Source: Ruminococcaceae bacterium BL-6 (GTDB lineage: Bacteria > Bacillota > Clostridia > Oscillospirales > Acutalibacteraceae). From it: 64,000 nt of DNA. The stretch's first letter is position 1; every line of letters begins with the position of its first letter. The stretch is taken from assembly GCA_902810075.1 (NCBI GenBank), contig LR778135.1, positions 2,356,001-2,420,000 of the forward strand, read 5' to 3'. A model generated the notes under the pieces. It was not told the DNA's origin. It worked only from the letters and a program-made list of their open reading frames with translations, and ran no database searches. Below, piece after piece: positions 43,468 to 50,753 of this stretch. Both the position numbers and the translations under genes were made by a program.

Positions 43468-43619
43468 TGCTGCGCGGAAGGCTTAAAATCTTAGCTCAAG
43501 TGGTCAAGCGCCGGGTGCAGGCCGGCGAGGATCGGGATGCGGTACTCGAAAATTATCTGCTGACTGATGAAGAAAAGGCGGCCGTCATCGCCGCGCTGAA
43601 CGAGGAGGCGACTACATAA
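43467..43619 (+). CDS. XkdX-like small phage protein
   Basis: 50 aa, ATG overlapping the preceding TAA (TAATG). MLRGRLKILAQVVKRRVQAG followed by an acidic helix resembles the small XkdX-type proteins found between fibre and lysis genes. GC-rich. Confidence 0.5.
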   Translation: MLRGRLKILAQVVKRRVQAGEDRDAVLENYLLTDEEKAAVIAALNEEATT

Positions 43620-43672
43620 TGCCGCTTAAAGGTATCGACGTAAGCAATGCCAACGGATATAGGATTATATAA
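43619..43672 (+). pseudogene. truncated GH25 lysozyme start
   Basis: ATG overlaps the previous stop (TAATG). Reads MPLKGIDVSNANGYRII and stops. PLKGIDVSNANG is the usual start of GH25 endolysins, including the first catalytic-site Asp region, so this is the first 13 or so codons of a lysozyme cut off where the DNA turns AT-rich (about 43,660). It marks the right junction of the acquired GC-rich segment. The AT-rich gap to 43,790 holds nothing I can support. Confidence 0.7.
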
Positions 43673-43790
43673 AGATTAGATAGTACTCATATTAAGGTAA
43701 TATTTAAGTAAAATTTTATTTAATTAGAATATTAAATTATACATCTATTTTAATAACGGTTGTCTTTTTATTTTAAGGAGGATTTAAATA

Positions 43791-44798
43791 TTGGATATAA
43801 AACAAGAATTTATTACTCCAAATAAATATACACGCCCACAAATAAGATTACAAAAAGTAAAAAAGATTGCCATACATTATACGGGCGATATTGGAGCAAC
43901 AGCACAAAATGAGCATGACTATTTTAATGGGACATGTATAAGAGAACAAAGATATGCATCATGTCATTATTTGGTAGGATTGCAGGGAGAGAAGATTCAG
44001 ATTATTCCTGATAATGAATTGTCTTATTGTACTAATCAGGCAAATGCTTATTCCATAAATATTGAAACTTGTTATGAGATTTCTTCTGGAAAATTTAATC
44101 AAATAACAGAAAAGTCATTAATTGAGTTAGCGGCTTTTTTATGTAGGAAATATGGTCTTAATCCTATCAATGATTTAATACGTCATTATGATGTAACTGG
44201 AAAGGTTTGTCCTAAGTATTATGTAGATCATCCTGATGTTTGGAACAAGTTCAAACAGGCCGTAAAAGGTTGTATGAATGGATCTAGTTATACTCTTCCT
44301 TCTTATGGTTCACCGGTAAATAGTAGTGATATACATCTTACTAGCACTACTGGGTATAAGCATGCTATTACCACTGCTAGTATTAATATGAGGTCTAGTT
44401 ACAATTTATCTGCAAACATAATGATGGTTTTGCCAAAAGGGAAGCAATGTGAGATTATTAATTATCCTACAGATGGTTGGGTGCAAATTAAACCAGATGG
44501 TAGCAATAGAATAGGTTATTGTGTTACTCAATATTTGGAGTTAACACCCTCCATTGAGCTAGATACTAAATCTTATATTTTTAATGGTGTTGGTAAAATA
44601 TATCAATTTATCATTAAAACAGATAGCAAAAAACAATTATATGTATCAAGTTCTGATAGAGATATTGTAAGTGTTAAATATGTATCTACCGATTCACGAG
44701 GCCAGAAATGGCAAATTGATTCTCACAAAAAAGGATCTGTGAAAATCTATGTCAAGACAGATAATGCAAGCACATATTTGCCCGTAACTGTTAAATGA
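43791..44798 (+). CDS. endolysin: N-acetylmuramoyl-L-alanine amidase with SH3-type domain
   Basis: 335 aa, TTG start 9 nt behind AAGGAGG. Amidase_2 domain in residues about 15-160: zinc ligands in IAIHYTG, LIRHYDVTGKVCPKYYVDH (His and Cys/Lys region), and CHYLVG. From about 195 a bacterial SH3-like cell-wall binding domain (ASINMRSSYNLSANIMMVLP, GWVQIKPDGSNRIGYC) follows, then a beta C-terminal domain. It should cut peptidoglycan at host lysis. Confidence 0.9.
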   Translation: MDIKQEFITPNKYTRPQIRLQKVKKIAIHYTGDIGATAQNEHDYFNGTCIREQRYASCHYLVGLQGEKIQIIPDNELSYCTNQANAYSINIETCYEISSGKFNQITEKSLIELAAFLCRKYGLNPINDLIRHYDVTGKVCPKYYVDHPDVWNKFKQAVKGCMNGSSYTLPSYGSPVNSSDIHLTSTTGYKHAITTASINMRSSYNLSANIMMVLPKGKQCEIINYPTDGWVQIKPDGSNRIGYCVTQYLELTPSIELDTKSYIFNGVGKIYQFIIKTDSKKQLYVSSSDRDIVSVKYVSTDSRGQKWQIDSHKKGSVKIYVKTDNASTYLPVTVK

Positions 44799-45220
44799 TG
44801 GCGAAGGCAAAATATATGAAAAGAAAAAAGATTGAAACAAGTAAATTATTATTGTGGATATGTCTATTTGCAGAATCTATAATGCTTATAATTATTATTT
44901 GTGGCTGGTTACATGGACTTTCTGATGCGCCTGAAATGTTTACGGGAGTATGTGCTTTAATGGCTATAACAACTTTAGGATACTATATAAAAGCAGGATT
45001 TGAAAATGTAAATAAAGGTAAAATAGGAGCAAATTTAGTTCCTGATCTTTTTACATTATTACAAGGAATATTTTCTGCTTTGCAATGTGGGGACACCAGC
45101 GGAGCTATAAGTTCTGTAATAAATGCTATTCAAATGATAGTACAAAATCATCCTGAATTTACAAATTCTGATATGCCGAATATTTCAACATTTCAAAATA
45201 ATAATGAACCAAAAGGTTAA
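44795..45220 (+). CDS. two-span membrane protein of the lysis module
   Basis: 141 aa; start ATG 44,795 or 44,798, overlapping the amidase stop. Basic N-terminus, then two membrane helices (LLLWICLFAESIMLIIIICG and FTGVCALMAITTLGYYIKAG) and a long soluble C-terminal part. Holin-like by position; could also be a membrane anchor for lysis control. Confidence 0.6.
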   Translation: MMAKAKYMKRKKIETSKLLLWICLFAESIMLIIIICGWLHGLSDAPEMFTGVCALMAITTLGYYIKAGFENVNKGKIGANLVPDLFTLLQGIFSALQCGDTSGAISSVINAIQMIVQNHPEFTNSDMPNISTFQNNNEPKG

Positions 45221-45234
45221 TTGGAGGTCAATAT

Positions 45235-45564
45235 ATGAAGATTGATATTACGCAACTAGTTATTGCTTTAATTGGTGTTCTTGGTACAATTATTACCACA
45301 TACCTTATTCCATATTTTAAATCTAAAACTACCACTACTCAATGGGCAAACATTCTTAATTGGGCTAAATTAGGTGTACAGTGTGCAGAAATTATTTATA
45401 CTGGTTCTAATAAAGGAGATGAAAAACGTGCTTATGTAGAAAAGTATATTCAGGAAATGTGTGATAAAGCAAATATTAAAATCGATACCAATAGTATTAG
45501 AATTGCAATTGAAAATGCATGGAAATCTCTTGGTTTAGATCAAAAAAAAGAAAGCGTGTCTTAA
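45235..45564 (+). CDS. LL-H-type phage holin
   Basis: 109 aa, ATG behind TTGGAGG. One N-terminal membrane helix (LVIALIGVLGTIITTYLIPY) followed by a Trp-rich amphipathic region and a charged helix, as in holins of the Lactobacillus phage LL-H family. It would open the membrane for the amidase. Confidence 0.7.
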   Translation: MKIDITQLVIALIGVLGTIITTYLIPYFKSKTTTTQWANILNWAKLGVQCAEIIYTGSNKGDEKRAYVEKYIQEMCDKANIKIDTNSIRIAIENAWKSLGLDQKKESVS

Positions 45565-45614
45565 TTATCACCGTTCGGTGAAATAAAAAAAAATAACTGG
45601 ATGGTGATGAAAGG

Positions 45615-46055
45615 ATGACCGAAGATGAAAAGGTAATGCTCGTTGAGACAGAACAACGTTCTAAATCAAATACGTACCAGATTAACGAAATTAAATCAGA
45701 TATCAAAGAAATTAAAGAAGATCAAAAGGCGATATATCAACTTACCACTTCCGTAAAATTAATAGCACAAAATATTGTACATATTCAGGAAGATGTAAAT
45801 GAAATTAAGCAGGGTCAAACTGATTTGTCTGCAAAGGTCGATACGCAAATAAAAGATATAAAATCTGATGTTGAAGTTAGGGTAAATAATGTCAAAGATA
45901 AAGTAAATCATATTGAGAAAGCACCTTACGACGAATATATTAAGACAAAACACGAAGTTAAAGTTAAAGTATTAGTTGGGGTTGTTAGCACTATTGCTTT
46001 AGGTGCTATTAGCACTTTAATTGCTTTATTCTCAAATGGAAATATAAAACTTTAA
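45615..46055 (+). CDS. XhlA-like membrane protein of the lysis module
   Basis: 146 aa, ATG behind GATGAAAGG. Long Lys/Glu/Asp coiled coil (residues about 10-100) with a C-terminal membrane helix VLVGVVSTIALGAISTLIAL, the layout of XhlA-type proteins that work with holin and amidase. Last gene before the prophage end. Confidence 0.65.
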   Translation: MTEDEKVMLVETEQRSKSNTYQINEIKSDIKEIKEDQKAIYQLTTSVKLIAQNIVHIQEDVNEIKQGQTDLSAKVDTQIKDIKSDVEVRVNNVKDKVNHIEKAPYDEYIKTKHEVKVKVLVGVVSTIALGAISTLIALFSNGNIKL

Positions 46056-46060
46056 ATATT

Positions 46061-46108
46061 ATAGGGGGATAGTTTGCTATATTTATAGCGGCTATCCCCT
46101 ATTTTTTA
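46061..46108 (+). terminator. strong terminator at the prophage end
   Basis: ATAGGGGGATAG (46,061-46,072) with CTATCCCCTAT (46,092-46,102), then TTTTTTA. Confidence 0.85.
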
Positions 46109-46148
46109 CGATTTTATTATTATTGAGGGTATAATAAATGATTGTTGT

Positions 46149-46207
46149 GGGAGAGCGCCACACTGGCAGTGTGGAGGTCAGCGGTTCGATCCCGCTATGC
46201 TCCACCA
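46149..46207 (+). other. attachment site: 3' part of tRNA-Ala(GGC)
   Basis: From GGGAGAGCGCC the DNA reads as tRNA-Ala: anticodon arm CCACA-CTGGCAG-TGTGG (anticodon GGC), T arm AGCGG-TTCGATC-CCGCT, acceptor strand ATGCTCC, discriminator A and CCA. Upstream of 46,148 the sequence is phage and cannot complete the D arm or the acceptor stem (GGAGCAT is missing). This is the partial copy left when a phage inserts in the tRNA gene; the intact tRNA should lie at the left end. Confidence 0.85.
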
Positions 46208-46214
46208 AAAACAG

Positions 46215-46250
46215 GAAACCACAAGGCCAAGACCTTGTGGTTTCTCTTTA
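46215..46250 (+). terminator. host terminator of the tRNA gene
   Basis: GAAACCACAAGG with CCTTGTGGTTTC, then TCTTTAT. It is the original terminator of the interrupted tRNA-Ala. Confidence 0.85.
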
Positions 46251-46389
46251 TATTGGAAAGCGACCGGACACTTGATCAAAATTCAAGGCAAAAAGCGCGA
46301 GGGTAATCCTGATATGGAAATACCTCCGCGCTTTCATATTTTACTTTCTAAAAATACGCCTGACAACACAGATACTCCTTTTGCCCCGA

Positions 46390-46560
46390 ATGATTCACCT
46401 GGTTTCGGTGCTTTCAATAGATTTCGCAATGAACTTTCTCCGCCCTGTACCGGTCGATAAACTCGTTTTTCTGGATAGCCGAGGGCAATCAGGCAAAATG
46501 GATGCTCCGGCGGGTAAAAATCTCTTCCACCGTGAATACATCCATTCTTGTTCGTCTGAC
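46390..46560 (-). pseudogene. nitroreductase-like C-terminal remnant
   Basis: On the minus strand GRDFYPPEHPFCLIALGYPE resembles the C-terminal end of nitroreductase-family flavoproteins (PLCLIALGYP-type). After VYRPVQG the likely continuation RRKFIAKSIESTETR lies in another frame, so a frameshift is present, and no N-terminal flavin-binding part is found. Probably a decayed host gene next to the att site. Confidence 0.4.
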
Positions 46561-46572
46561 CTACCCTGGGGA

Positions 46573-46965
46573 TCAGGTAATCGACTGGCACTTATCGCAA
46601 TAAGCTCCGCAGGCCGCACCTGTCCGCATATGTTCAGTACCCCATTCCGCAAGCTGAAGCAGGATAGGTACAATGCTTCTCCCTTTTTCCGTCAGTGTAT
46701 ATTCCACCCTGGGAGGCACTTCATTATACTGTTCGCGGTGAACGATACCGGACGCTTCCAAATCTTTGAGGGATTGGGACAGCATCATATTGGTAATACC
46801 GTCCAGCTTTCTTCTGATACTGCTGTACCGCGTCGGATTCCCACTCGCAAGCATGCAGAGGATCGGCAGCTTCCACTTGCCCCCTACAACATCAAGCGTA
46901 TAGCGGATCGGGCAGAGCAGATCCTCACCTGTCTGTGACTGCGTCTTTTGATTCACTGGGCTCAT
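46573..46965 (-). CDS. HxlR-family transcriptional regulator
   Basis: 130 aa. Winged helix with the family hallmarks CPIRYTLDVVGGKWKLPIL, NPTRYSSIRRKLDGITNMML and REQYNEVPPRVEYTLTEKG. Cys18-like residue in LLCPI is where YodB-type members sense thiol-reactive compounds; an extra Cys cluster (CGAYCDKC) is at the C-terminus. Divergent from the flavin-type oxidoreductase gene, with a TACTA/TAGTA palindrome between them, so it probably controls that gene. Confidence 0.9.
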   Translation of the reverse strand: MSPVNQKTQSQTGEDLLCPIRYTLDVVGGKWKLPILCMLASGNPTRYSSIRRKLDGITNMMLSQSLKDLEASGIVHREQYNEVPPRVEYTLTEKGRSIVPILLQLAEWGTEHMRTGAACGAYCDKCQSIT

Positions 46966-47023
46966 GCTTCATTCTCCGTTCCATGGTATCATTTTTAATA
47001 CTTTGTCATTTATTTCTGCGTTC

Positions 47024-47051
47024 TTGCAATAAACTTACTATGTAGTACAAT
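47024..47051 (+). promoter_or_regulatory. promoter with HxlR-type operator
   Basis: TTGCAA (47,024-47,029), 16-bp spacer, TACAAT (47,046-47,051). TACTA-tg-TAGTA at 47,036-47,047 overlaps the -10, like the TACT...AGTA palindromes bound by YodB-type regulators. Confidence 0.6.
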
Positions 47052-47100
47052 GATATCACAAGGTGACCTTGAATACAATATTTTAAGGAGCGAAATATCA

Positions 47101-47496
47101 ATGAAAGAAGTACTGAATTTTCTGAAGGCAAACAAGGTGTTCTTTTTGGCAACGGCGGAAAACGGCATCCCGCATGTGCGCCCGTTCGGGTTTGTGATGG
47201 ATTGTGATGGGAAACTGGCCTTTTGCACCTCCATTCAAAAGAACGTATGCAAACAGCTTGCGGCGAATCCAAATGTGGAAATCAGCTGCGTAGACGCGCA
47301 GTGCAACACCCTGCGCATCCGCGGCAAAGCCGTTTTTGCGACTTCAGAGGAAACACAGCGCAAAGCACTGGAAGCGATGCCTTCTTTGAGCAACCTGTAT
47401 TCCGTGGGAGACGGCAAGTTCGAGATCTTTTACTTGGATGAACCTAAAGCGGTATGCTCAACAATGTCGGGTGAAACGCAGGTATTGGAAGTCTAA
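47101..47496 (+). CDS. pyridoxamine 5'-phosphate oxidase-like flavoprotein
   Basis: 131 aa, ATG behind AAGGAGCG. Split-barrel flavin-binding fold: FFLATAENGIPHVRPFGFVM, LAFCTSIQKNVCKQL, NTLRIRGKAVF, with C-terminal FEIFYLDEPKA. Members reduce flavins, quinones or F420-type substrates. Adjacent HxlR regulator suggests induction by electrophiles. Confidence 0.85.
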   Translation: MKEVLNFLKANKVFFLATAENGIPHVRPFGFVMDCDGKLAFCTSIQKNVCKQLAANPNVEISCVDAQCNTLRIRGKAVFATSEETQRKALEAMPSLSNLYSVGDGKFEIFYLDEPKAVCSTMSGETQVLEV

Positions 47497-47517
47497 AAAC
47501 AAGGGGGTATGTATGCC

Positions 47518-48816
47518 GTGAATTTATCTGCTTTCATGAATGGCGGGATAAGTAACATCGCTCAGACTGCGGTTCGATTCTATTTGCATAACAGCAGAGG
47601 GCGGGCTTTTATGCTGAGGATGTCCTCCTCCTTCGATAAAAATGCGCAGATCAGGGAACAGTATGAGAAGGAAGGCATACACATCCCACCTTTTCTGATT
47701 GCAAGTATTGCATCAAATTGCAATCTGCGATGTGCCGGCTGCTACGCGAGGGCAAACGGCAGCTGCGGCAATGATGAAACAAGCAAGCAGCTGGGGACCA
47801 ATGACTGGCGGCGCATATTTAAGGAAGCATCCGACATCGGTGTTTCATTTATTCTTCTTGCAGGCGGCGAACCGCTCTTGCGCCGTGAGATCATTCAGAC
47901 GGCGGCGGAATTCAAGAATATCGCCTTCCCTGTCTTTACAAACGGAACCATGATCAATTCAGAATATTTAAATCTGTTCGACGGCAATCGCAATTTAGTC
48001 CCTGTTTTTAGTATCGAAGGCAATGACGCGCAGACAGATGCGCGGCGTGGGCCGGGCATATCGGGTCAAGTGTGGGAAGCGGCCGATCGACTCAAAAAAA
48101 AGGGCATCCTTTTTGGTGTTTCCATCACGGTAACCACTGAGAATAAAGATTCCGTTGTGAAAAGAGGTTTTGTAGATGCCTTACGAGATCGCGGCTGCGG
48201 TCTGATCTTTTACATTGAATACGTTCCCGCAGAAGAAAATACGGAGCATCTTGTCCTGACAGATACCGATGTGCATGAATTGCAATCCGGGATCGACTGT
48301 TTAAGGGGCGATAAGCGAAACAAAGGATTGATCATGCTGTCGTTCCCCGGTGACGAGCAGGCAATAGGCGGATGCTTGGCGGCAGGGCGCGGCTTTTTCC
48401 ATATCAATCCACGCGGCGGTGCCGAGCCCTGCCCCTTCTCGCCTTTTTCAGGAATCAACCTGAAAGAACAATCGCTTATCTCAGTTTTGCAGTCTGACTT
48501 TTTTGCCGAAGTGCGCAAAATCAGTGCCGCGGAAGCACTCAACTGCAAAGGTGGCTGTACCTTATTCCGGCATAAGGACGAAGTGCGGGAAATAGCCAAA
48601 CACAACAGAACTTCCAACAGGCAAAAGCGTACCGAACGCAGAAATCAAATCTACAAAACCAGCATCTCATCGTCCCGCCGTTTCCAAAATCCAGCATGCC
48701 TCTTACGCCTACGCAAAGCATTGACAAAGCCTCTGCGCGGGGGAAAGACAAACAACAACAGAATTGCATTCCGAGCGAAATCCCCCGTTGCGTTTTTTAA
48801 TGAAAACGGCGTATAA
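47518..48816 (+). CDS. radical SAM protein, possibly with frameshifted C-terminus
   Basis: GTG 47,518 is well spaced from AAGGGGGT; ATG 47,509 abuts it. The 4Fe-4S motif is CNLRCAGCY (C-x3-C-x2-C), followed by AGGEPLLRREII and FSIEGNDAQTDARRGPG, and a C-terminal CNCKGGCTLFR-type Cys region (here LNCKGGCTLF). Past about residue 360 the chain becomes basic and low in order (NRTSNRQKRTERRNQIY and on), unlike family members, which suggests a frameshift or read-through. Likely operon with the flavoprotein gene. Substrate unknown. Confidence 0.75.
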   Translation: MNLSAFMNGGISNIAQTAVRFYLHNSRGRAFMLRMSSSFDKNAQIREQYEKEGIHIPPFLIASIASNCNLRCAGCYARANGSCGNDETSKQLGTNDWRRIFKEASDIGVSFILLAGGEPLLRREIIQTAAEFKNIAFPVFTNGTMINSEYLNLFDGNRNLVPVFSIEGNDAQTDARRGPGISGQVWEAADRLKKKGILFGVSITVTTENKDSVVKRGFVDALRDRGCGLIFYIEYVPAEENTEHLVLTDTDVHELQSGIDCLRGDKRNKGLIMLSFPGDEQAIGGCLAAGRGFFHINPRGGAEPCPFSPFSGINLKEQSLISVLQSDFFAEVRKISAAEALNCKGGCTLFRHKDEVREIAKHNRTSNRQKRTERRNQIYKTSISSSRRFQNPACLLRLRKALTKPLRGGKTNNNRIAFRAKSPVAFFNENGV

Positions 48817-48817
48817 T
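48788..48817 (+). promoter_or_regulatory. promoter of the M3 peptidase gene
   Basis: TTGCGT (48,788-48,793), 18-bp spacer, TATAAT (48,812-48,817). Lies inside the 3' end of the radical SAM frame, which supports that frame being overextended. Confidence 0.65.
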
Positions 48818-48853
48818 ATTCTCAATTTTCATATGGCAAAAGGAGGAACCCTG

Positions 48854-50542
48854 ATGAAATTTTCCGAGATGCCGTACCATCGTCCGGACTTAGAAGAGTT
48901 CCGGCGGAAATACGGGCAGATTACGGAGGAATTCGGGAAAGCCCGGTCGGCCGAGAAACAATACCGGCTGATCCTCGAACACGAAAAGCTCTCCGGGGAT
49001 TTCGAGACCATGGCGAGCATCGCCTACATCCGCAACAGCATCGACACCACCGATCCCTACTACGAGGCCGAAATGGCATTTTTCGATGCAAACAGCCCGG
49101 TGGCGAACACTTACAAACAGAGCTTCTACAAGGTGGTGAACGCTTCGCCGTTCCAAACGGAATTGGAAAAACGCATCGGAAAGCTGTTCTTCACGAATCT
49201 CGCGCTCGCGCTGAAAGCTTTCTCGCCGGAAACCGTCGGCCTGCAGAAAAAAGAAAACGCGCTCGTTACAGAGTATGAAAAGCTCCTCGCTTCCGCAAAA
49301 ATCGATTTTCACAACGAAACGCTGAACCTTTCCGAAATGCAGAAGTACACCATTTCTCCCGACCGCGCCGTGCGGAAGGAAGCGTGGACGAAGATCGCCG
49401 GATTTTTCACTGGGAATTCGAAACGCCTCGACGAGATCTATGATGAGCTTGTGAAGAACCGCACGGAGCAGGCCCATAAGCTTGGCTACAAGAATTATGT
49501 GCAGCTCGGCTACGACCGGCTCGGCCGCAACTGCTACGGCCCGGAGGAGGTCAAAGCCTACCGCGGGCAGATCGTGCGTGATCTCGTCCCGATGATCTCC
49601 CGGATGAAGGAACGCCAGGCAAAGCGTCTCAGCCTGCCGGGCATCAAGTTCTGGGACGACGGCTGCCTTTTCCCGGACGGGAACCCGGCACCGAAAGGCG
49701 GCACGCAGAAGCTCGTCGATCAGGCTCAGAAAATGTATCACGAGATGAATCCGCTGACCGGCGAGTTCTTCGACTTCATGAAAGAGAACGAGCTTTTTGA
49801 CCTCGAAAGCAAAAAAGGTAAGGCGGGCGGCGGATACTGCACCAGCATCCCGGGCTACAAGTCGCCGTTCATCTTCTCCAATTTCAACGGCACCGCCGGC
49901 GACGTGGAAGTGCTGACGCACGAAGCGGGCCACGCGTTTGCGGACTATCTGTCGCAGGGCAACCCGATTCTGGAGACGCGCTCCCCGACGATGGACGGCG
50001 CGGAGACGCACTCGATGTCGATGGAACTGTTCTCCCGCCCGTGGGACCGGCTTTTCTTTGAGGAAGAGACAAAAAAATTCCACCAGTACCAGCTCGAGGC
50101 CGCGCTCGACTTTATCCCCTACGGCTGCCTTGTCGACCACTTTCAGACGGCGATGTATGAAAATCCGGACATGACGCCCGGCGAGCGCAAACGGACATGG
50201 CTCAAGCTGGAGCACACCTACCGTCCGTGGATCGGCTTCGATGAAATTCCGTTTTTCAGCGTCGGCGGCGGCTATCAGCGCCAACACCACATCTACTCCT
50301 TCCCGCTGTACTACATCGACTACTGCCTTGCGCAGACGACGGCCCTGGAATTCTGGTCCGCCTCCGAAAAGGACTGGAAGGAAGCGTTCTCGCGCTACCT
50401 GACTTTCGTAAGGGCCGGCGGCACAAAGGACTATGTGGAGCTTGTCACCCTCGCCAATCTGGAGCTCCCATTCCACGACGGTTGCATCAAAAGGCTCTGC
50501 GCGGAGATCAACGAATCTATCGCCTCCCATCAGGCGGGCTGA
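48854..50542 (+). CDS. M3-family oligoendopeptidase
   Basis: ATG 48,854 follows AAAAGGAGG; 562 aa. Zinc site HEAGH (residues 356-360) with the downstream Glu in PTMDGAETHSMSMELFSRPW; conserved YQRQHHIYSFPLYYIDYCLA with catalytic His/Tyr. A cytosolic zinc peptidase that degrades short peptides. Own promoter and double terminator mark a single-gene unit. Confidence 0.95.
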   Translation: MKFSEMPYHRPDLEEFRRKYGQITEEFGKARSAEKQYRLILEHEKLSGDFETMASIAYIRNSIDTTDPYYEAEMAFFDANSPVANTYKQSFYKVVNASPFQTELEKRIGKLFFTNLALALKAFSPETVGLQKKENALVTEYEKLLASAKIDFHNETLNLSEMQKYTISPDRAVRKEAWTKIAGFFTGNSKRLDEIYDELVKNRTEQAHKLGYKNYVQLGYDRLGRNCYGPEEVKAYRGQIVRDLVPMISRMKERQAKRLSLPGIKFWDDGCLFPDGNPAPKGGTQKLVDQAQKMYHEMNPLTGEFFDFMKENELFDLESKKGKAGGGYCTSIPGYKSPFIFSNFNGTAGDVEVLTHEAGHAFADYLSQGNPILETRSPTMDGAETHSMSMELFSRPWDRLFFEEETKKFHQYQLEAALDFIPYGCLVDHFQTAMYENPDMTPGERKRTWLKLEHTYRPWIGFDEIPFFSVGGGYQRQHHIYSFPLYYIDYCLAQTTALEFWSASEKDWKEAFSRYLTFVRAGGTKDYVELVTLANLELPFHDGCIKRLCAEINESIASHQAG

Positions 50543-50580
50543 GCCTGCGGCGCGATAGGGTATAAAATGGAATTTACTCA

Positions 50581-50625
50581 GAAAGCCTCCGGACCCGGTA
50601 TCCATACGGGTCTGGAGGCTTTCTA
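50581..50625 (+). terminator. strong terminator after the M3 peptidase
   Basis: GAAAGCCTCCGGACCCG with CGGGTCTGGAGGCTTTC, 17-bp arms with one G-T pair, then TATC. Confidence 0.8.
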
Positions 50626-50673
50626 TCGCATAAACCATTGCCTTTTTCACCGAAAAGGGCCCTCAACATAAAA

Positions 50674-50727
50674 AGAACAGATGGCTGTGAAGTACCCTTG
50701 AGGTAAAAACACAGCCATCTGTTTTAT
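50674..50727. terminator. bidirectional terminator between convergent units
   Basis: AACAGATGGCTGTG (50,676-50,689) with CACAGCCATCTGTT (50,710-50,723), with T-rich sequence on both outer sides when read on either strand. It separates the peptidase from the end of the Tad locus. Confidence 0.75.
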
Positions 50728-50753
50728 TACCGCTGATTTTCTGCCGCCCTTAC

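Larger units (their letters stand above)
1..46148 (+). mobile_element. SPbeta-like prophage, right (late) part; left end outside window
   Basis: Nearly all genes from 1 to 46,055 lie on the plus strand, are AT-rich and follow a phage late-gene order: RNA polymerase, HU, terminase, portal, protease/scaffold, capsid, neck, tail tube, tape measure, baseplate, fibre, amidase, holins. A YonO-type polymerase, HU, a YonK-like protein, and a tyrosine recombinase and resolvase inside the tail cluster recall Bacillus phage SPbeta (known family layout; the match here is by eye). It ends at a partial tRNA-Ala at 46,149, after which base composition changes sharply. No integrase or repressor region is seen at this end; the early genes and attL must lie to the left. 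Confidence 0.9.

Noticed and set aside
46141-46207. Functional tRNA-Ala at 46,149
   Set aside because: The 5' acceptor strand and most of the D arm are replaced by phage sequence, so no cloverleaf can form.
48890-50650. 586-codon minus-strand open frame opposite the M3 peptidase
   Set aside because: Arg/Val/Glu-rich shadow of a GC-rich coding gene; the plus strand has a complete HEAGH peptidase with ribosome site and promoter.
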